NCBI GenBank assembly: GCA_022779465.1
Contig: JALFTB010000008.1
Coordinates: 4,633 to 68,632, forward strand
DNA from: CAG-533 sp022779465
GTDB taxonomy: Bacteria; Bacillota_I; Bacilli_A; RF39; UBA660
DNA length: 64,000 nucleotides
Direction: 5' to 3'
Shown here: one piece after another, positions 9,047 to 16,759 of the stretch
Position numbering within the stretch: position 1 is the stretch's first letter
Layout of the letters: the number at the start of each line of letters is the position of its first letter
The notes under the pieces: generated by a model
Databases searched by the model: none
Seen by the model: the letters and a program-made list of their open reading frames with translations, nothing else
What the model was told of the DNA's origin: nothing
Translations under genes and position numbers: made by a program

Positions 9047-9409
9047 ATGAGTAAAAAAGAAGAATTCAAATCATTTGTCAGTAAACATCCTGAATTAATT
9101 AACTTTGTAAGAGATAAGAAGAATACCTGGCAAGACTTTTATGAAATCTATGATATGTATGGTGAGGAAGAAAGTGCTTGGTCTAAATTTAAAGAGCCTG
9201 ATACTTCAGATGATAAAAGAACATTACCCCTTCAAGAATTAACAAGTCTAGTTAAAAACATTAATATGGATAACGTCCAAAAATATATAAATAATGCTCA
9301 AAAAGCAATAAATGTCATCCAAGAATTAACTAGTACATCCAAAACACCTAACATCCCAACAAGTGTTCCTAAAACCCCAAGACCAATTACAAAATTCTTT
9401 GGAGACTAA
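9047..9409 (+). CDS. ylbD: YlbD-like spore coat protein
   Basis: A 120-residue protein. Its first 55 residues follow the YlbD pattern: EEFKSFVSKHPELI, a W-containing helix KNTWQDFYEIYDMYG, then a W near the end of the block (AWSKFKE). The remainder is a low-complexity, Pro-rich tail. YlbD is described as a putative coat protein in Bacillus and is followed there, as here, by ylbE. There is no gap to ylbE. The Shine-Dalgarno is embedded in the preceding hairpin. Confidence 0.8.
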   Translation: MSKKEEFKSFVSKHPELINFVRDKKNTWQDFYEIYDMYGEEESAWSKFKEPDTSDDKRTLPLQELTSLVKNINMDNVQKYINNAQKAINVIQELTSTSKTPNIPTSVPKTPRPITKFFGD

Positions 9410-9631
9410 ATGAGACCTGAGATTCAAATTAAAATAAATAACGACCCTAAACAAAAGGAATTTCTTCATCAAAACTCTTACTGGTATAAAGAATTAAATC
9501 GTAATGCCTTAAACTATAAAGAATTCTATAGTAGTTTTAAAGCAAACAAAAGAAATGAAAAAGTTACCAAAGCTAATTCCTTTTTAGAAACCATTGACAC
9601 AGTTAATACAATTTTAAAAATTTTAAAATAA
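9410..9631 (+). CDS. ylbE: YlbE-like protein
   Basis: A 73-residue protein starting on the base after the ylbD stop. The pattern MRPEIQIKINNDPKQKEFLHQNSYWYKELNRN matches the YlbE-like family (short helix, WY pair, R-N). Function is unknown beyond its conserved pairing with ylbD in spore-formers. No separate ribosome site is obvious, so it is probably translated by coupling. Confidence 0.78.
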   Translation: MRPEIQIKINNDPKQKEFLHQNSYWYKELNRNALNYKEFYSSFKANKRNEKVTKANSFLETIDTVNTILKILK

Positions 9632-9637
9632 ATATAA

Positions 9638-9666
9638 TTGACAAATAAATTTCTATTTACTATAAT
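9638..9666 (+). promoter_or_regulatory. Consensus promoter of the stand-alone pilin
   Basis: A perfect TTGACA, a 17-base spacer and a perfect TATAAT. It lies 26 bases before the pilin ATG and is among the strongest sigma-A promoters in the window. Confidence 0.85.
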
Positions 9667-9692
9667 TTTATTATAGAAAGTAGGGAGAATAA

Positions 9693-10163
9693 ATGAAGTT
9701 AAATAAGAAAGGTTTTACATTAGTTGAATTACTTGCAGTTATCGTTGTTTTAGCTGTTATTATGGTTATTGCTATTCCAACAGTTATTGATAGTATGAAC
9801 TCTGCAAAGAAAAGTTCATTCGCTATGTATGGACAAAAAATGCTTAACGCTGCTATGAGTAAAGTTCAAGGAGATGCGTTAAATGGCGTGGGAGCTAAAG
9901 ATGTATATAAATTCAGCGAATTAGTAGCATCATCAGGACAATACAAAGGATATGTATCTTATGATAGCAGTGCAAATACATATACAGTATCCTTCTATAA
10001 TACAGATTATATAGCTACAGGTGCTAACTATGATGATTTAGAATCTTGGAAAAAAGCTGATTGTTCTGGTGCATCAGTACCCGCTGCATGTAAAAAATTT
10101 TTAAATTCCACAGACTCAGGTTGGGATACAGCAAAAGCTTCTATCGACAATGAATTAAAATAA
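9693..10163 (+). CDS. Type IV pilin, ComGC/PilA-like
   Basis: A 156-residue prepilin. The class III leader ends in KKG and the mature protein begins FTLVELLAVIVVLAVIMVIAIP, with Glu at position 5. A globular domain with two cysteines near the C-terminus (ADCSG and AACKK) could form a disulphide. It is monocistronic, with a consensus promoter and its own terminator, so strong expression is likely. It could be a major pilin for the Tad/T4-type machinery encoded at 16-20 kb or for a competence-type system outside the window. No prepilin peptidase is seen in this window. Confidence 0.9.
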   Translation: MKLNKKGFTLVELLAVIVVLAVIMVIAIPTVIDSMNSAKKSSFAMYGQKMLNAAMSKVQGDALNGVGAKDVYKFSELVASSGQYKGYVSYDSSANTYTVSFYNTDYIATGANYDDLESWKKADCSGASVPAACKKFLNSTDSGWDTAKASIDNELK

Positions 10164-10191
10164 AAATTAAAGTTTTAAACTTTAATTTTTT
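10162..10191 (+). terminator. Terminator after pilin
   Basis: A near-palindrome AAATTAAAGTTT/AAACTTTAATTT followed by T residues, starting at the pilin stop codon. Confidence 0.85.
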
Positions 10192-10218
10192 TATGTTATA
10201 ATTTATCTGGTGATAAAA

Positions 10219-11094
10219 ATGATAATCGGAAGTCATGTTAAATTTAATAATGAACAATTACTAGCAAGCGTCAAAGAAGCTATTACTTATGGTGCTAATA
10301 CATTTATGTTTTATACAGGAGCTCCTCAAAATACTAAAAGAAGTGCTATTAATGATATGTATACTTTAGAAGCATATAACTTAATGAAAGAAAATAATAT
10401 TGCTTTAGAAAATGTTATTTGTCACGCTCCATATATTGTTAATCTAGCTAATCGCTTAGATGAATCAAAATATCGTTTTAGTAAAGAATTCTTAAGAAAT
10501 GAATTAGATCGTTGTGAACTATTAAATGTTAAATATTTAGTCTTACATCCAGGTTCAGCAGTAGGACAAGAACCCTTAACAGCTATAACTAATATTATTG
10601 ATGCTTTAAATGATGTTTTAAAGCCTAATGACACTACAATGATTCTACTTGAAACAATGGCAGGCAAAGGTACTGAAATAGGCTCTAAAATGGAAGAAAT
10701 AGACTATATTCTTAAAGGTATTAATCTTAAAGATAAAGTAGGAGTATGTCTAGATACATGTCATCTAAATGATTCAGGAATAGATTTAACTAAATTTGAT
10801 GAATACCTAGATATATTTGATAAACATATCGGTATTAATAAAATAAAATGTATTCATATTAATGATTCTAAAAATGATATCTCATCTCATAAAGACCGTC
10901 ATGAAAATATCGGCTTTGGTTCAATAGGTTTTGACACCCTAATAAATATTATAAATAATCCTAAATTAAAAGATGTTCCTAAAATTTTAGAAACACCTTA
11001 TGTTAATGACAAAGCCCCATATAAAGAAGAAATTAAAATGATTAAGTCAGGTATATTTAATCCTAACTTAATAAACGATATTATAAATAACTAA
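10219..11094 (+). CDS. nfo: Endonuclease IV (AP endonuclease)
   Basis: About 291 residues from the ATG at 10219, favoured over the GTG at 10210 because TGGTGAT then serves as ribosome site. TIM-barrel metal-binding motifs are visible in order: LHPGSAVG, LETMAGKGTEIG, GVCLDTCHLNDSG and KCIHINDSKN. It incises abasic sites in base-excision repair. An extended -10 (TATGTTATAAT) lies 17 bases upstream. The 3' end overlaps a convergent DUF2624-like gene, matching the B. subtilis nfo-yqfT neighbourhood. Confidence 0.96.
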   Translation: MIIGSHVKFNNEQLLASVKEAITYGANTFMFYTGAPQNTKRSAINDMYTLEAYNLMKENNIALENVICHAPYIVNLANRLDESKYRFSKEFLRNELDRCELLNVKYLVLHPGSAVGQEPLTAITNIIDALNDVLKPNDTTMILLETMAGKGTEIGSKMEEIDYILKGINLKDKVGVCLDTCHLNDSGIDLTKFDEYLDIFDKHIGINKIKCIHINDSKNDISSHKDRHENIGFGSIGFDTLINIINNPKLKDVPKILETPYVNDKAPYKEEIKMIKSGIFNPNLINDIINN

Positions 11095-11326
11095 TATATT
11101 TTCTAATTAAACCTTCAATCTTTAAATAGTTTTCTTCGGAAAACTCTTTTTTATATTTACTAAAATCAAAACTATCTTTATTTCTTAAAACCTCTTTATA
11201 ATTATTTTTAATAAAATTATAAGTAAAATCAAGTTCATGATCACTTAATCTAATCCCATTCTTTTCTCCAAATAAAACAATATCATCTTTTCTTAAATTG
11301 CTTATATATAAGTCAATAATATTCAC
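11081..11326 (-). CDS. DUF2624-like (YqfT) small protein
   Basis: An 81-residue acidic/basic helical protein when started at the GTG at 11326, which has an AGGTGA site at the right distance. A longer reading to 11425 would add an implausible leader crossing the divergent promoter. The segments LRKDDIVLFGEKNGIRLSD and ALIKKY-like C-terminal helices resemble the DUF2624 family, whose Bacillus member yqfT adjoins nfo. Here it is convergent with nfo, with 14 bases of overlap, and divergent from the PBP gene. Function is unknown. Confidence 0.65.
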   Translation of the reverse strand: MNIIDLYISNLRKDDIVLFGEKNGIRLSDHELDFTYNFIKNNYKEVLRNKDSFDFSKYKKEFSEENYLKIEGLIRKYISYL

Positions 11327-11382
11327 ATAATCACCTATATTTATTATATGTATATTTATTAAAATATGACCAAAATAATAAT

Positions 11383-13308
11383 ATGAAAAAGAATGTACTT
11401 TATATAATATTATTAATATATTCAATTATTTTTATCAGGATCTTCTATATTATGCAAAATAAACAGATAGTTAAAGATACCTACATTGAAGGATTAACAG
11501 CTCCAAGAGGACGTATTTTAGATATTAACGGTAATATCTTAGTAGATAATATTGGTGTAAAATCTTTAATTTTTCGTAAATTAAATCTAAGTACCAATGA
11601 CTGCCTTAATATATCTAAAAAATTATCTGAAATTCTTGAAATTAACCCAAATAACACTGATCATAACTTAAGGTATTATTATTATCTAAATCATAAATCA
11701 GAAATAAATTCTAAAACCCCTCAAGAACTTTTAACCAAATATAATGAACGTAAAATAACTAGTAAAGATTTACTTAATGAAAGATTAAATCTAATTACTA
11801 AAGAAGAATTATCCCAAATAAACCCTAAAGAAGCTTATATCTTTTACTTATTAAACAAAGGATACTCTTATGAAGATAAAATAATTAAAACCAATCTAAC
11901 TGATGAAGAATACATTAAAATAAATAAATTAAATCTTGAAGGCATCAGAACTGATATTACTTGGGAAAGATATTATCCCTATAAAAACACTTTAAGAAGT
12001 ATCTTTGGTAGTGTCTCAAGTTATAGTCAGGGCCTACCAAGTGAACTAAAAGAGTATTATCTAAAAAAAGGATATGCTCTAAATGACCGAGTAGGTATTA
12101 ATAATCTAGAATACATCTATGATGATTATTTAAAAGGAACTAAAGCTAAATATCTCCTTAAAAATAATCATTTAACTTTAATAAAAGAAGGAAAGAAGGG
12201 TAAAGACATCGTATTAAGTATTGATATTAATCTTCAAAATAATATTGAAAATATCATGCAAGAAGAAATGCTTAAAGCTAAAAAAGAATTTAATACTAAA
12301 TATTATGATTCATCTTATCTAATCGTAAGTAACCCTAATACTGGTGAAATAATTTCTCTAATCGGTCAAAAAATTGATAAAAACAATAACTTTTCTGATG
12401 TATCTTATAATAACGTCTTATCATCATTTACCATTGGTAGTGCTGTTAAAGGAGCCACTATCTCAGTTGGTTATAATTATAATATTATTAATGAAAATAC
12501 TAAAGTTAAAGATAGTTGTGTAACTTTAAAAAATCAAAAACCTAAATGTTCCTGGAAAACCCTAGGTTATTTAAATGATATAGAAGCTCTTCGTATGAGT
12601 AGTAATTATTTTCAGTACCTAATTGCTATCGGATTAACTGGTAATAAATATAAATCTAATATTAAAATAAATGCTACTAAAGATGATTTTAATAAGTACC
12701 GTGAAGTCTTATCATCATATGGTCTAGGCACTAAAACCGGTATTGATCTATCCAATGAATCAACCGGCATTAAAGGCAGTACTATCTCAGATGACTTATT
12801 ACTTAATATGTCTATTGGCCAATATGACACCTATACACCAATAAATTTATCTCAATATATAAATACTATTGCTACTAATAAAAGAACCGAAATATCCCTT
12901 TTAAAATATGTTTTAAATGATGATGGAAGTATCTATTATGAAAAAAACAATAAAGTTTTAAATAAACCCATTATTGAAGAAAAATATTTGCAAAGAATTA
13001 GAGAAGGCTTAAAAGCAGTAAATAAATCCGGTACCGGTTATTCATATACCACCCATAAATTTGTCAGTGCTGGTAAAACTGGAACCGCTGAAAGTTATCT
13101 AGATACCAATAACGATGGTTATGTTGATTTAAGAACAATAAATACTTCTTATGTCATGTATGCTCCCTATGAAAATCCTAAATTTTCTATTGTTATGGTA
13201 AGTCCAAATATTAAATATCAAAACAAAATAAGTAACTATAAATATCCTATCAATGCTAAAGTAATGAGAAGAGTAAGTGATTTAGTTTATAATAATTACT
13301 TTAAATAA
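11383..13308 (+). CDS. Class B penicillin-binding protein (PBP2/SpoVD type)
   Basis: A 641-residue peptidoglycan transpeptidase. One N-terminal transmembrane helix is followed by the dimerisation start APRGRILDINGNIL and a catalytic domain with all three boxes: Ser353-x-x-Lys356 (GSAVKG), SSN at 406-408, and KTG at 565-567. It should therefore be active on cell-wall stem peptides. It is not in a division cluster; rpmG follows, an arrangement also seen near pbpA in Bacillus. An elongation PBP2 is slightly favoured, but FtsI or the sporulation SpoVD cannot be excluded. No convincing Shine-Dalgarno precedes the ATG. Confidence 0.9.
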   Translation: MKKNVLYIILLIYSIIFIRIFYIMQNKQIVKDTYIEGLTAPRGRILDINGNILVDNIGVKSLIFRKLNLSTNDCLNISKKLSEILEINPNNTDHNLRYYYYLNHKSEINSKTPQELLTKYNERKITSKDLLNERLNLITKEELSQINPKEAYIFYLLNKGYSYEDKIIKTNLTDEEYIKINKLNLEGIRTDITWERYYPYKNTLRSIFGSVSSYSQGLPSELKEYYLKKGYALNDRVGINNLEYIYDDYLKGTKAKYLLKNNHLTLIKEGKKGKDIVLSIDINLQNNIENIMQEEMLKAKKEFNTKYYDSSYLIVSNPNTGEIISLIGQKIDKNNNFSDVSYNNVLSSFTIGSAVKGATISVGYNYNIINENTKVKDSCVTLKNQKPKCSWKTLGYLNDIEALRMSSNYFQYLIAIGLTGNKYKSNIKINATKDDFNKYREVLSSYGLGTKTGIDLSNESTGIKGSTISDDLLLNMSIGQYDTYTPINLSQYINTIATNKRTEISLLKYVLNDDGSIYYEKNNKVLNKPIIEEKYLQRIREGLKAVNKSGTGYSYTTHKFVSAGKTGTAESYLDTNNDGYVDLRTINTSYVMYAPYENPKFSIVMVSPNIKYQNKISNYKYPINAKVMRRVSDLVYNNYFK

Positions 13309-13335
13309 ACGTATTTTTGCTTAAAATACGTTTTT
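13307..13335 (+). terminator. Terminator after PBP gene
   Basis: A perfect 11-bp stem AAACGTATTTT/AAAATACGTTT with a five-base loop and T tail. Confidence 0.9.
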
Positions 13336-13337
13336 AG

Positions 13338-13367
13338 TTGATATAATTTATTTTTTTATGTTATAAT
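13338..13367 (+). promoter_or_regulatory. Promoter of rpmG-efp
   Basis: TTGATA, 18-base spacer, TATAAT with extended TG; contains the 11-mer TATGTTATAAT. The rpmG ATG follows 29 bases downstream. Confidence 0.75.
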
Positions 13368-13395
13368 ACTAATGTTCAAAAAAGGAGGAATTGAA

Positions 13396-13563
13396 ATGGC
13401 TAAGAAAAATGAAAATCGTGAAAGAATTGAATTAAAATGTACTGTATGTGGTCATTATGCTAGACCATCTGAAAAAAATAAAGCTAACACTCCAGACAAG
13501 TTAGAAATCAAAAAATTCTGTGATAATTGTCGTAAAGTCCAAGTATTTAAAGAAAGTAAATAG
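13396..13563 (+). CDS. rpmG: 50S ribosomal protein L33, zinc-binding form
   Basis: A 55-residue L33 from the ATG at 13396, which has a strong AAGGAGG site; an upstream in-frame ATG at 13372 lies ahead of that site and is rejected. Two CxxC pairs (CTVC and CDNC) make this the zinc-binding C+ form. Sixteen bases separate it from efp and both share one promoter, so a translation-factor mini-operon is likely. Confidence 0.97.
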   Translation: MAKKNENRERIELKCTVCGHYARPSEKNKANTPDKLEIKKFCDNCRKVQVFKESK

Positions 13564-13578
13564 TTAAGGAGAATATAA

Positions 13579-14139
13579 ATGAACGTAAATATTAATGATA
13601 TTAAAAATGGTATGACTTTAATTTTAGATGGTAAATTAGTTATGGTAATTGAATTCCAACATGTTAAACCAGGAAAAGGTCCTGCTTTTGTTAGAATTAA
13701 ATATCGTGATTTAAGAACTGGATCTACTATTGAAGATACATTTAATACAAACTTAAAATTAGAAAAAGCTCATGTAGATAAACTACATATGCAATATTTA
13801 TACAAACAAGGAAATGACTATGTCTTTATGAATACTAACGACTATTCACAAATGGAAGTTTCTGAATCTATTATTGGTGATAATGCTAAATTCTTAAAAG
13901 AAGGTTTAGAAATTGAAATTCCTATGTATGAAGGAGACATTTTAGGTATTAATTTACCAGAAAAAGTTGAATATCAAGTTATTGAAACAACAGACGCTGT
14001 TAAAGGTAATACAACTAATAATGCTCAAAAAGATGCTACAATTGAAACTGGATACGTTATTAAGGTTCCAATGTTTATTTCTCAAGGAGAAACAATTGTA
14101 GTAACTACTAAAGATGGTAAATACGCTTCAAGAGCTTAA
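13579..14139 (+). CDS. efp: Translation elongation factor P
   Basis: A 186-residue EF-P with three beta domains. The N-terminal loop QHVKPGKGPAFVR places Lys33 at the tip that contacts the P-site tRNA and is modified in many bacteria (aminopentanol in Bacillus). The C-terminal OB domain ends TTKDGKYASRA. It rescues ribosomes stalled at polyproline. An AAGGAG site sits before the ATG, and a hairpin terminator follows directly. Confidence 0.98.
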   Translation: MNVNINDIKNGMTLILDGKLVMVIEFQHVKPGKGPAFVRIKYRDLRTGSTIEDTFNTNLKLEKAHVDKLHMQYLYKQGNDYVFMNTNDYSQMEVSESIIGDNAKFLKEGLEIEIPMYEGDILGINLPEKVEYQVIETTDAVKGNTTNNAQKDATIETGYVIKVPMFISQGETIVVTTKDGKYASRA

Positions 14140-14141
14140 TT

Positions 14142-14168
14142 AAATCTATCGTAAGATAGATTTTTTTT
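14142..14168 (+). terminator. Terminator after efp
   Basis: A 9-bp perfect stem AAATCTATC/GATAGATTT with a GTAA loop and a T run. Confidence 0.92.
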
Positions 14169-14169
14169 C

Positions 14170-14198
14170 TTGTAAAAAAAACTTAAGTAAGTTATAAT
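14170..14198 (+). promoter_or_regulatory. Promoter of second surface protein
   Basis: TTGTAA, a 17-base spacer and TATAAT, beginning immediately after the efp terminator. Confidence 0.7.
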
Positions 14199-14221
14199 TT
14201 TATATAGAGTAGGGTGACTAT

Positions 14222-15919
14222 ATGAAACATACAAATAAAAATAAAATTTTTATGTATTTTGTAGTAACTATATTAATGTTGACTGGATTCTGTTTAATCT
14301 TAACAAAATATGGTAAATATCTAAATAGAAAAGATGCTAATGTTAAAGTAGATAATTCCTATTATAAGTTAGCTATTAACAATAATAATTCTAATATTAT
14401 AAAAGTATCTAAAAAAACTCAAAATCTAACAAATATAACTCTAACATCTTTAAACGAAGAAACAAAAAATTATGAATTATCATATACTTTATATACAAAT
14501 AAAACTTGTACTAAAGAAGTAAAAGATAAAAATGTTAAAGTAGAGTATTCTTCAAAAACAGTTGATAATCCTCAAGGAACCATTAATAACCAAGAAGAAA
14601 AATATATAAGAGTGTTTATTAATAATCAAAGTAATAAAGATTATTATTTAAAGTTAAATCTTAAATCAAAAAAGAATAATGATACTATAATTGCTGATAA
14701 ATACGAAGAAGGAAATGATTTATTAGCAGCTTATATCGATGGAATATCATCTTCATCATATCCTACATCAAGTTCATATAATGCAGAAGTAATATGTAGA
14801 ACAACTGGTGTTAATGATGATAATAGTACTGCTTGGGGAAATGCTACTTGGAATGGAAGCAAATGGATAGCAAACATTTACGATATCACAGTTGGTAACA
14901 CTAAATGTACAACATATTTTACTACTAAATATTCTTATGCTAATGCTCCAAGTGGAACACTATTATATAAAATTAGAACATCTTACACAGCAGATGGTGC
15001 ATCAACAAAAACCACACCTGGAAAAGCTAATGCTACAGCAAATGAAGGAGTAAGAACATCTCCAGATGATTATGGAACAAGTTATTATTATCGTGGAAAT
15101 ATTAATAATAATTATGTTGAGTTTGCCAATATGTGCTGGAGAATTCTAAGAGTAACTGGTAATGGTGACATTAAATTAGTTTTATATAATGGAAATGCAG
15201 AATCAGTAAATAATCCTTGTAGTAATGTAAAAAGTGTATATGCCCCTTTTTCTTACTATAAGATGGGATCAAGTACAAACTATCATTACAAAGCCTTTAA
15301 TAGTTTAGATACTGGATACGTATATACGGGGTTCATGTACGGGCCGGAAACAGATATAACTGTTAACTCCACGGATAGCATTGCACTTTCAAGTTTAAAA
15401 GGATTTTATGATCAATTTTTAAGAAAATATAACTCCATGATAGCGGATACTATATATTGCGGGGATAAATCTGGAACTACTGCGTCAAATGTACTTAGTC
15501 GCATTTATAGATCACCAACTCTTACATGTCCTGCTGATGCAAAAGGTGGAAAAGCTGGAAGTTATACAGCAACAGATATAGTAAATGGTAATGGCAAATT
15601 AAGAGGTAACGACGGCTATGGTTCCAAACCATATAAAATAGGCTTATTAAGCGCTGATGAAGTTGCTTTTGCAGGGCTTACTACATCTTCTGCAAATACA
15701 AGCACCTTTCTAGGCTATTCTGCTGAAGGAGACACTTATTGGACCATGTCTTCTGCTGGAAATGGTTCACCATACGAAGTTTTCTTTGTTAAAGATGGAA
15801 CAAGCATAGATTACGATATTCTTACAGAAAGACATTACATCAGACCAGTAATCGCACTGTTATCATCAACTAAAGTAACAGGTAGTGGAACTAAAACTGA
15901 TCCATTCGTAGTTAATTAA
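14222..15919 (+). CDS. Second modular surface protein
   Basis: A 565-residue membrane-anchored or secreted protein with a hydrophobic segment at residues 10-28. A Thr/Asn-rich beta region with cysteines runs to about 240, followed by the linker GTLLYKIRTSYTADGAS, also seen in the 4.5 kb protein as GTLLYALRNDTANQI. The YYYRGNINNNYVEFANMCWRI module starts near residue 288 and the protein ends GSGTKTDPFVVN. The 3' half (about 15300-15560) is noticeably richer in G+C than its surroundings. It has its own promoter and terminator. Function is unknown; a variable surface antigen or adhesin is inference. Confidence 0.8.
   Translation: MKHTNKNKIFMYFVVTILMLTGFCLILTKYGKYLNRKDANVKVDNSYYKLAINNNNSNIIKVSKKTQNLTNITLTSLNEETKNYELSYTLYTNKTCTKEVKDKNVKVEYSSKTVDNPQGTINNQEEKYIRVFINNQSNKDYYLKLNLKSKKNNDTIIADKYEEGNDLLAAYIDGISSSSYPTSSSYNAEVICRTTGVNDDNSTAWGNATWNGSKWIANIYDITVGNTKCTTYFTTKYSYANAPSGTLLYKIRTSYTADGASTKTTPGKANATANEGVRTSPDDYGTSYYYRGNINNNYVEFANMCWRILRVTGNGDIKLVLYNGNAESVNNPCSNVKSVYAPFSYYKMGSSTNYHYKAFNSLDTGYVYTGFMYGPETDITVNSTDSIALSSLKGFYDQFLRKYNSMIADTIYCGDKSGTTASNVLSRIYRSPTLTCPADAKGGKAGSYTATDIVNGNGKLRGNDGYGSKPYKIGLLSADEVAFAGLTTSSANTSTFLGYSAEGDTYWTMSSAGNGSPYEVFFVKDGTSIDYDILTERHYIRPVIALLSSTKVTGSGTKTDPFVVN
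15091..15165 (+). repeat. Shared surface-module DNA block, copy 2
   Basis: Pairs with 5581-5655 at about 81% identity over 75 ungapped bases. The same module is about to begin where the window ends in the third surface gene. Confidence 0.8.
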
Positions 15920-15947
15920 AGAATTCATTAATTTGAATTCTTTTTTT
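15918..15947 (+). terminator. Terminator after second surface protein
   Basis: Stem AAAGAATTCA/TGAATTCTTT-type with a short loop and T run, starting at the stop codon. Confidence 0.88.
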
Positions 15948-15969
15948 AGTTAATTTACCTAAAAATAAA

Positions 15970-15998
15970 TTCACAAAAGCATTATCTTATGTTATAAT
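15970..15998 (+). promoter_or_regulatory. Promoter of the tad operon
   Basis: TTCACA, a 17-base spacer and TATAAT with extended TG (TATGTTATAAT). It lies 28 bases before the first TadE-like gene. Confidence 0.7.
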
Positions 15999-16025
15999 TT
16001 ATATATAGTAGGAAAGTAGGTAACA

Positions 16026-16376
16026 ATGAAGAATAATAAAGGCCAAGCATTAGTTGAATTTATTATTATCTTACCAGTCATTATTTTTATAATAATGGGT
16101 TTAGTAGATACAATTGTTGTTTTTACTCATAAAAATAATGCTGAAAGTAAAATGGCCGATGTTATCGAACTTTACAAAGATAATGAATCTGATGAAAACA
16201 TCACTAAGTTTATTCAAAAAGATTTAAAAAGCGCATCATTCAAAAGTAATAAAGATGCTAAATATTCATATTTAGAGATAACCGATAATTATGAATTTAT
16301 TACCCCAGGATTAAGTACTATATTAGGTAATCCCTATAAAATAACAACTGAAAGAGTGATATTAAATGAAAAATAA
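16026..16376 (+). CDS. TadE-like pseudopilin 1
   Basis: A 116-residue protein with the TadE start NNKGQALVEFIIILPVIIFIIMGLVD: a short basic leader, a conserved Glu after the processing region and one long hydrophobic helix, then a soluble domain. TadE-type pseudopilins are minor or assembly components of Tad (tight adherence) pili. It is the first gene of the operon and overlaps the next gene by 11 bases. The major Flp pilin is not recognisable nearby, so one of the pilins elsewhere may serve. Confidence 0.85.
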   Translation: MKNNKGQALVEFIIILPVIIFIIMGLVDTIVVFTHKNNAESKMADVIELYKDNESDENITKFIQKDLKSASFKSNKDAKYSYLEITDNYEFITPGLSTILGNPYKITTERVILNEK

Positions 16377-16758
16377 ACGTGGTCAAGCTGGTGCAATATT
16401 TATTATAATTATTCCTATTATATTCATCGCTTTAGCATTTATTTATGATAATGTTATGATTATTATTGCTAATAACAAATACAATTTAGCATCTAAAGAA
16501 ATTGCTAAAGAAGTCTTAACTAATAGTTATAATGATAAAGCTGCCGAAGTTAAAAATCTTTATGAAAAAAACAACTATGAAGTAGATATGCTAAATGTAT
16601 CTTATGATGGAACTACCTTAAAAATTTATAATAGTCATTCATATCCAAGTTTCTTTGGAAATATCTTAGGTGTTAAAAGTTATCGTACCGAAATAAATTT
16701 AGAAGCTCATAAAGAAGATGACAAAATAATCATTGAAGAAAAAGAAATAGAGGCATAA
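16366..16758 (+). CDS. TadE/TadG-like pseudopilin 2
   Basis: A 130-residue protein beginning NKRGQAGAIFIIIIPIIFIALAFIYDN, a second TadE/G-like N-terminal helix. The Glu typical of TadE at position 5 after the processing site is replaced (GAIF), which suggests a different role or no E5-dependent packing. The body is soluble, with a final acidic tail. It overlaps its predecessor and ends one base before the tadZ-like gene. Confidence 0.75.
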   Translation: MKNKRGQAGAIFIIIIPIIFIALAFIYDNVMIIIANNKYNLASKEIAKEVLTNSYNDKAAEVKNLYEKNNYEVDMLNVSYDGTTLKIYNSHSYPSFFGNILGVKSYRTEINLEAHKEDDKIIIEEKEIEA

Positions 16759-16759
16759 T

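Noticed and set aside
11327..11425. The longer minus-strand reading that would extend the DUF2624-like protein to 114 residues.
   Set aside because: The extra part is low-complexity, crosses the region needed for the divergent PBP promoter, and lies upstream of a good AGGTGA plus GTG start.
4448..15966. A 13-base word TTTACCTAAAAAT shared upstream of the first surface gene (4448-4460) and the tad operon (15954-15966), as a possible common operator.
   Set aside because: It is not found before the other surface or pilin genes, is very AT-rich, and two copies in this base composition can arise by chance.
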